Shown here one piece after another: positions 62,701 to 64,000 of a stretch of 64,000 nucleotides of DNA (the first letter of the stretch is position 1; every line of letters starts with the position of its first letter). Source of the stretch: Holacanthus passer (Eukaryota; Chordata; Actinopteri; Pomacanthidae). The notes under the pieces were generated by a model. It made no database searches. It saw only the letters and a list, made by a program, of their open reading frames with translations, and had not been told where the DNA came from. The translations under genes and the position numbers were made by a program. The stretch spans positions 4,187,001 to 4,251,000 of the forward strand of contig JAFREQ010000026.1 in the NCBI GenBank assembly GCA_025331565.1, written 5' to 3'.

Positions 62701-64000
62701 CTTCTGTTGTGGTGCAGGGGTGATGGGCTGATCTCCTGCCAACGCTGTTTGCAGGTGGACAATATAGGCCTCTTTTTCTGCCAGCTTCCTGTCCTTCTCT
62801 GTCAGCATAGCGTCCATTTCTTCGCCTCGCTGCCGCTGTGACTCGACCTCCTTCCTCTAGAAGAGATTGTGAATGACTTTCATTATAGAAATGAAAACAG
62901 ATTTCAACGCCTGTTTGATTTTCACTCTGTAAATGTGAATGTCTACCTGCCCACCTCAGTTAATTAAACATTACAAACCATGTCGCATTAGAAAAAGGCA
63001 AGGTAAGTTTACAGCAGCACCTTTCAACAACAAGGCAATGTAAAGTGCTTCACATTTAAAAAAAGGTACGAAAGGACAAAAGCTAAAAAGAAAAAAATAT
63101 ATATATATATAAAAAGATGCATAGAAATAGGATTTTTAAGGAAAACAAATAAAAAAAGGGAAAATAATAAGTTAAATAGAATAAGACACATGAATGAATG
63201 ATAACTAATCCCAAGTAAAAATGCAGGGGCAAACTTTGGACTCTGGGGACAATAAACAGACCAGAACCCGACCGTCTGCGAGGTCAGAACAGTTCATAAT
63301 ACAGCAGCAGATCAGAAATGTAAACACACACACTGATGTTAGCCTGGTGCTCTTAAAGTCAAACATAAGACTGTGCAGCCGGTGAAATCACGATGCTTAA
63401 ACAGGAGCTTATGAGGAGAATGAATCCATCTCATTTTGCTTTAATTGTAATATGAAGGTATTTTACCTTGTTTTCCAGTTCCTCCACTCTTTGTGCAAGT
63501 TGCTGTTCTAGTTCCTCAACTTTCTTCTTTAGCAAGACAATCTTGCCCCGACTGGCTTGCTCTCCTCCTTCTGACCCCTACAGACAAACAAACAGACAAT
63601 GCTTTAAAATCTTGCACACACTGGGCTACATTTATTAGAAGACTAGAAACACAACTCAGAATGGATGCTGTTATTGCTCCGTGTCTGCTGGCGATTGTTG
63701 GCCAACATATTATCCATATCAACTTCAGAAGCCAGTGGTACGTGTGTTTTACAGTGACTTTGCACTGGAGTCTTTGTGCCCCCAAGTGGTAAACAGCACT
63801 TACTGCTTAAATCTGAATCAGAATTAGGCTTAAAATAAAGTTAAAATCAGACACACAATGTTGAGGTTTGGGGAATTTAAGTATTAATTTTAGTTATTCA
63901 CGTGCATCATCACACAAACCTTTTTGCTGTGTGTTGGCGTCCCCTGACCTCCCTGCTGTTTCTTCAGCTCCTCCAGCTGTGTGGTGAGGGACGTCACCTT
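37596..64000 (-). CDS. golgb1: golgb1 (giantin, golgin B1), 3' part of the gene, 26 exons in window
   Basis: Giantin is a very long rod-like golgin of the Golgi rim. It is held in the membrane by a C-terminal anchor and tethers vesicles with partners such as p115 and ACBD3/GCP60 (known for the family). Coding segments on the minus strand, in gene order: 63920-64000, 63467-63577, 62701-62856, 62319-62498, 62023-62145, 61707-61820, 61205-61508, 60773-60888, 60373-60490, 60148-60239, 59901-60051, 55775-55881, 54975-55098, 53548-53681, 52766-52875, 52051-52219, 51854-51958, 40117-51627, 39738-39850, 39427-39457, 39121-39267, 38750-38872, 38399-38496, 38158-38250, 37878-37992, 37596-37754. All junctions are AG/GT and in phase, giving 4,894 codons plus TAG. 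The protein is nearly all heptad-like coiled coil rich in E, K, L, Q and S. The exact family assignment rests on my memory of blocks such as FKLAAKSDASADLEQ, on the NMGGWWPEY block and on the C-terminal anchor. The start codon lies beyond 64,000. Residue numbers in other entries count from the first complete codon in the window. Confidence 0.93.
37878..37992 (-). CDS. golgb1: golgb1 exon w25
   Basis: 115 nt: Ser (AG/T), then VASSLSRDNQRDFSIEMETE, EEWEALSLNPNQPLITRK. An acidic run leads into Trp-Glu-Ala-Leu, a WxxL-type motif in a predicted loop shortly before the membrane anchor. Acceptor TTTTGCAG and donor AAG/GTAAAA; phase 0 at the end. Confidence 0.9.
38034..38115. repeat. Compound (GA)n(GT)n microsatellite in the w24-w25 intron
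   Basis: About 28 GA units followed by about 13 GT units. On the golgb1 strand this reads (AC)n(TC)n and fills half of a 165-bp intron, upstream of the w25 acceptor. Confidence 0.96.
38158..38250 (-). CDS. golgb1: golgb1 exon w24 (93 nt, frame-neutral, GT-repeat acceptor)
   Basis: 93 nt: Arg (AG/G), then LLEVEQSLADERARRETAEE and ALRLSEDRAK, ending AG. The 3' splice site is TTCAG preceded directly by a long (GT)n run instead of a pyrimidine tract. The donor GAG/GTGAGA is strong. Both flanks are phase 2, so skipping this exon would remove 31 residues without changing the frame. Confidence 0.87.
38254..38285 (-). repeat. (GT)n microsatellite abutting the w24 3' splice site
   Basis: Plus-strand AC repeat. 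On the golgb1 strand it is a GT/UG run of about 30 nt ending four bases before the exon (TCAG), so it occupies the polypyrimidine-tract position. Confidence 0.95.
38338..38382. repeat. (ACAG)n tetranucleotide repeat in the w23-w24 intron
   Basis: About eleven units of ACAG/GACA with one interruption. It lies close to the w23 donor in a 148-bp intron that is roughly half simple repeat. Confidence 0.93.
38399..38496 (-). CDS. golgb1: golgb1 exon w23
   Basis: 98 nt encoding GSVYAEVAPGAPQERSNNSM then TAETAEANQLRE. This is a Pro/Ala/Ser-rich, largely non-helical hinge before the last short coil. Acceptor CACCACTAG and donor AAG/GTGACG; it ends in phase 2. Confidence 0.86.
38704..38734. repeat. 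(CA)n microsatellite in the w22-w23 intron
   Basis: About 15 CA units. On the golgb1 strand it is (TG)n starting about 17 bp after the w22 donor. Confidence 0.94.
38750..38872 (-). CDS. golgb1: golgb1 exon w22
   Basis: Forty-one codons (residues 4700-4740), LQQVVEEKGAVAAQLRAVSQ then TLRDTQNRCHWLEGQVQGQ. Acceptor CTCCTCAG and donor CAG/GTATGT. A (TG)n microsatellite begins about 17 bp into the following intron. Confidence 0.88.
39121..39267 (-). CDS. golgb1: golgb1 exon w21
   Basis: Forty-nine codons (residues 4651-4699), ETVVSAGQGGMDEVVSRLEA, then LHRDLQRCVYEIQQRDQYY and QQLNMK. Acceptor ATCCCACAG and donor AAG/GTATGA; phase 0. In mammals this membrane-proximal part lies in the region reported to bind ACBD3/GCP60 (family knowledge; I cannot map the exact border). 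Confidence 0.88.
39427..39457 (-). CDS. golgb1: golgb1 micro-exon w20 (31 nt)
   Basis: This exon is only 31 nt. It completes Arg (AG/G) and encodes SDTERKDTVK. It is flanked by acceptor CTTATGTAG and the strong donor AAG/GTAAGT. Splitting phase 2 to 0 exactly between its neighbours is the main support, because the peptide alone is too short to recognise. Confidence 0.8.
39738..39850 (-). CDS. golgb1: golgb1 exon w19
   Basis: 113 nt encoding DTRQKMDELQQKVEKTQTYG then VPPEKEIRSYQRETADV. A Gly-Val-Pro-Pro turn interrupts the coil. Acceptor TTTTTTTCAG and donor GAG/GTAAAA; it ends in phase 2. Confidence 0.87.
40117..51627 (-). CDS. golgb1: golgb1 exon w18, giant 11.5-kb central exon
   Basis: A single open exon of 11,511 nt (3,837 codons, window residues 766-4602). 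It starts TQKQEVTIETLQTD after acceptor CTCATTTTCAG and ends SALHDGP before donor CCG/GTAAGT. An in-frame ATG lies upstream at 51687, but the flanking sequence there is intron-like and the acceptor fits the phase of the previous exon, so I do not use it. Coiled coil runs throughout. Visible substructure: a 322-residue head-to-tail duplication (48553-50487); three QAAL-x-x-RK motifs near 46.05, 45.50 and 44.20 kb; and a more complex distal block with LEQLQANYRAQVAVYEDRL (about 41.55-41.65 kb), which I remember as conserved in giantin. One very large central exon is typical of this gene. Confidence 0.95.
48553..50487 (-). repeat. golgb1: Internal tandem duplication of about 322 codons inside golgb1 exon w18
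   Basis: Two diverged copies lie head to tail: copy 1 at 49522-50487 and copy 2 at about 48553-49521. Matching anchors keep a constant offset of 322 residues: LELNSSLENQV with LEQNSSLNMQI, LLEKTNECNNL with LLEKTSECANL, and LKSGLMEKET with LKSGLMEKDT. Small indels then shift the offset: NEVKQQK pairs with NEVMQQK and KHKDEL with NHKDEL at offset 326. The similarity goes well beyond generic coiled-coil composition. Confidence 0.9.
51854..51958 (-). CDS. golgb1: golgb1 exon w17
   Basis: Thirty-five codons (residues 731-765), LENVSKKCSSSEKQCSELKT then DLTQKLSVLKDK. It has two Cys in a short Ser-rich stretch, unusual in this Cys-poor rod. Acceptor CTCCTGCAG and donor AAG/GTGTGA; phase 0. Confidence 0.87.
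52051..52219 (-). CDS. golgb1: golgb1 exon w16
   Basis: 169 nt encoding LSNTQECLESSLIEKENTLA, then KTSEKLELINSLRESLSEKE and VSDKLLQTEHT. Acceptor GTTTATTAG and donor ACT/GTGAGT; it closes in phase 0. Confidence 0.88.
52766..52875 (-). CDS. golgb1: golgb1 exon w15
   Basis: 110 nt encoding NESEKLQSQLASVRSQQTRD then AEKHQLLVGSLNEQLR. Acceptor TGCCACCACAG and donor AGG/GTAAAC; it ends in phase 2 and joins the next exon through a Gly codon. Confidence 0.88.
53548..53681 (-). CDS. golgb1: golgb1 exon w14
   Basis: 134 nt. It completes Asp (G/AT) and encodes GLRSVVEELELERNQLQEQI, then LSLEERCQDLEDRLQLQARI. This is one of the blocks I recognise best as giantin. Acceptor GATTGCAG and donor CAG/GTAATC; phase returns to 0. 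Confidence 0.92.
53682..54974 (-). other. golgb1: golgb1 intron between w13 and w14 (1.3 kb)
   Basis: Ordinary AT-rich intron with no coding potential in phase with the flanking exons and no repeat that I recognise. Confidence 0.7.
54975..55098 (-). CDS. golgb1: golgb1 exon w13, acidic/aromatic linker
   Basis: 124 nt encoding EDFEFDAQAPFQDPRSTSES, then TTPMEGENMGGWWPEYSTP. This is the one clearly non-coiled-coil exon of the rod: acidic, Pro/Ser/Thr-rich and with a Trp-Trp-Pro-Glu-Tyr core. I recall a closely similar block in mammalian giantin, which makes it a candidate short-linear-motif docking site. Acceptor CACTTGCAG and donor CAG/GTGTGA; it ends in phase 1. Confidence 0.9.
55775..55881 (-). 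CDS. golgb1: golgb1 exon w12
   Basis: 107 nt. It completes Ala (G/CA) and encodes LATRQQELEEELAQARGLG then RAKKLAAPAQRSLQ. The acceptor is a weak CTCCGATCCAG. The donor is CAG/GTAGGT. Phase fits on both sides, which supports an exon separated from its neighbour by a 4-kb intron. Confidence 0.85.
55882..59900 (-). other. golgb1: golgb1 intron between w11 and w12 (4.0 kb)
   Basis: The longest intron in the window. Phase already fits across it, so no coding exon is required. Most of it is AT-rich and featureless to me. At 58490-58740 there is a GC-rich island, open on both strands, that I could not assign. G-rich runs occur at 56669-56684 and 58747-58758. Nothing else is recognised. Confidence 0.7.
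59901..60051 (-). CDS. golgb1: golgb1 exon w11
   Basis: 151 nt encoding ASESGSADDTQSQVLEWQE, then SARDRAKEEKAAMALRISH and MEEERE. The acidic Ser/Asp-rich start is a predicted break in the coil. Acceptor GTCTCAG and donor AGG/GTAAGG; it ends in phase 1. The next intron is the longest in the window (about 4.0 kb). Confidence 0.88.
60148..60239 (-). CDS. golgb1: golgb1 exon w10
   Basis: 92 nt. It completes Glu (G/AA) and encodes MLEAKLVVYEEQQRTLQ then ADLEQFTKRAASQ. Acceptor TTCTGCTAG and donor CAG/GTCAGG; phase returns to 0. Confidence 0.87.
60373..60490 (-). CDS. golgb1: golgb1 exon w9
   Basis: 118 nt encoding AGGAPPDLTALRSRITALEE and ENLWKVEQYEELKAKN. A short Gly/Pro start precedes coiled coil. 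Acceptor CCCTTTAG and donor ATG/GTAGAA; it ends in phase 1. Confidence 0.87.
60773..60888 (-). CDS. golgb1: golgb1 exon w8
   Basis: It completes the split codon (G/CC, Ala) and encodes QAKQKMEEASRSEAKFLKMK then AWSKSRIRQLEEELKKSQ. Acceptor TTGTTGCAG and donor CAG/GTGGGA. Together with the preceding exon it gives 140 whole codons (residues 256-395). Confidence 0.88.
61205..61508 (-). CDS. golgb1: golgb1 exon w7
   Basis: The second-largest exon seen (304 nt). It starts ELTERLRRLQVQRESLESK, passes through KHVMRAQLRDLMEKQQVEV, and ends in a non-helical Ser/Ala/Pro segment (SVSAPPASQEASGSGN) that should act as a flexible hinge before IQRIADLE. Acceptor CCCCACAG and donor AAG/GTTGGT; it ends one base into a codon. 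Confidence 0.9.
61707..61820 (-). CDS. golgb1: golgb1 exon w6
   Basis: Thirty-eight codons (residues 218-255), LLKALKQKLHEKEEVLLGK then QVIDVLQEEVDGRDQQIK. It continues the conserved block of the preceding exon. Acceptor CCTCTTCAG and donor AAG/GTCCGC (weak after the GT); phase 0. Confidence 0.87.
62023..62145 (-). CDS. golgb1: golgb1 exon w5
   Basis: Forty-one codons (residues 177-217), IQTFKDIIIQKDNQL followed by HEQELFKLAAKSDASADLEQ. From memory, the second block is one of the most conserved stretches of vertebrate giantin. Acceptor TTTTTAG and donor CAG/GTAGTG; phase 0. Confidence 0.9.
62319..62498 (-). CDS. golgb1: golgb1 exon w4
   Basis: Sixty codons (residues 117-176), VTEDGGAMQELQLLVQ through ESMYKQN, strongly coiled coil. 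The acceptor is CCTCTTCAG and the donor is AAC/GTAGGT. Phase is 0 at both ends. Confidence 0.88.
62701..62856 (-). CDS. golgb1: golgb1 exon w3
   Basis: Fifty-two codons (residues 65-116) containing MLTEKDRKLAEKEAY and a Pro-rich end (ITPAPQQK). The acceptor CTTCTAG is normal. The donor I chose, AAG/GTCATA, is poor beyond GT. The frame stays open past it for a further 28 codons, so the real 3' end may lie further left. Any later donor must keep phase 0 to fit exon w4. Confidence 0.7.
63005..63325. mobile_element. Degenerate fish interspersed repeat in a golgb1 intron
   Basis: The stretch AAGGCAATGTAAAGTGCTTC, an A-rich middle, then CTCTGGGGACAATAAACAGA, ACCAGAACCCGACC and AGCAGATCAGAAATGTA resemble, from memory, the 3' part of a LINE-like repeat common in teleost genomes. 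It lies in the w2-w3 intron. The internal (AT)/(A) runs are degenerate. The family name needs a repeat-library search. Confidence 0.55.
63467..63577 (-). CDS. golgb1: golgb1 exon w2
   Basis: Thirty-seven codons (residues 28-64), starting GSEGGEQASRGK and continuing as a clean heptad coil (VEELEQQLAQRVEELENK). The acceptor is TTTGTCTGTAG and the donor is AAG/GTAAAA. Phase is 0 at both ends. Confidence 0.85.
63920..64000 (-). CDS. golgb1: golgb1 exon w1 (truncated by window edge)
   Basis: Window residues 1-27, reading KVTSLTTQLEELKKQ and ending in Ser-Lys-Lys. The donor after AAAAAG is GTTTGT. The 5' end lies outside the window, so the true exon is probably longer. The phase at the donor is 0, which matches the next exon. 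Confidence 0.8.

Noticed and set aside
1..64000. Bacterial or viral system (operon, phage, CRISPR-Cas, toxin-antitoxin)
   Set aside because: Everything that can be assigned is vertebrate nuclear: split genes, microsatellites and fish-type dispersed repeats.

Overview
The window is vertebrate nuclear DNA, almost certainly from a teleost fish. It has split genes with GT-AG introns and very dense CA, GA and tetranucleotide microsatellites. It also holds several degenerate repeats of kinds I know to be dispersed in fish genomes, and one large, recognisable vertebrate gene. I see nothing bacterial or viral: no operons, no CRISPR array and no defence system.

Right part (about 36.4-64.0 kb, minus strand): the 3' portion of golgb1, which encodes giantin (golgin B1), the tail-anchored coiled-coil tether of the Golgi. 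I could place 26 coding exons by splice sites and reading phase. They join without a frame break into 14,685 nt (4,894 codons plus a TAG stop), and the gene continues beyond base 64,000. One exon alone (40117-51627) carries 3,837 codons. The last exon encodes a basic stretch and one hydrophobic segment ending four residues after a Cys, the expected C-terminal Golgi anchor. Even without its N-terminus the protein is about 1.5 times as long as human giantin (3,259 residues). Part of the extra length is a head-to-tail duplication of about 322 residues inside the giant exon. The last three introns between coding exons w22 and w25 are packed with microsatellites; in one, a (GT)n run lies directly against the 3' splice site of a 93-bp, frame-neutral exon.

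Left part (1 to about 36.4 kb): no protein-coding gene that I can defend. It holds microsatellites, five minisatellites (3.3, 23.0, 28.2, 28.7 and 30.3 kb), G-rich tracts and degenerate transposon copies (16.2, 19.7, 20.2, 25.9 and 32.9 kb). It also has one CpG-rich block near 19.0-19.35 kb that looks like a promoter with a first exon, and one exon-like block near 12.25-12.45 kb. Several stretches of complex, homeobox-motif-rich sequence look like candidate conserved non-coding elements, which would fit a regulatory desert or a large intron. Long ORFs in this part are products of low-complexity repeats or chance.
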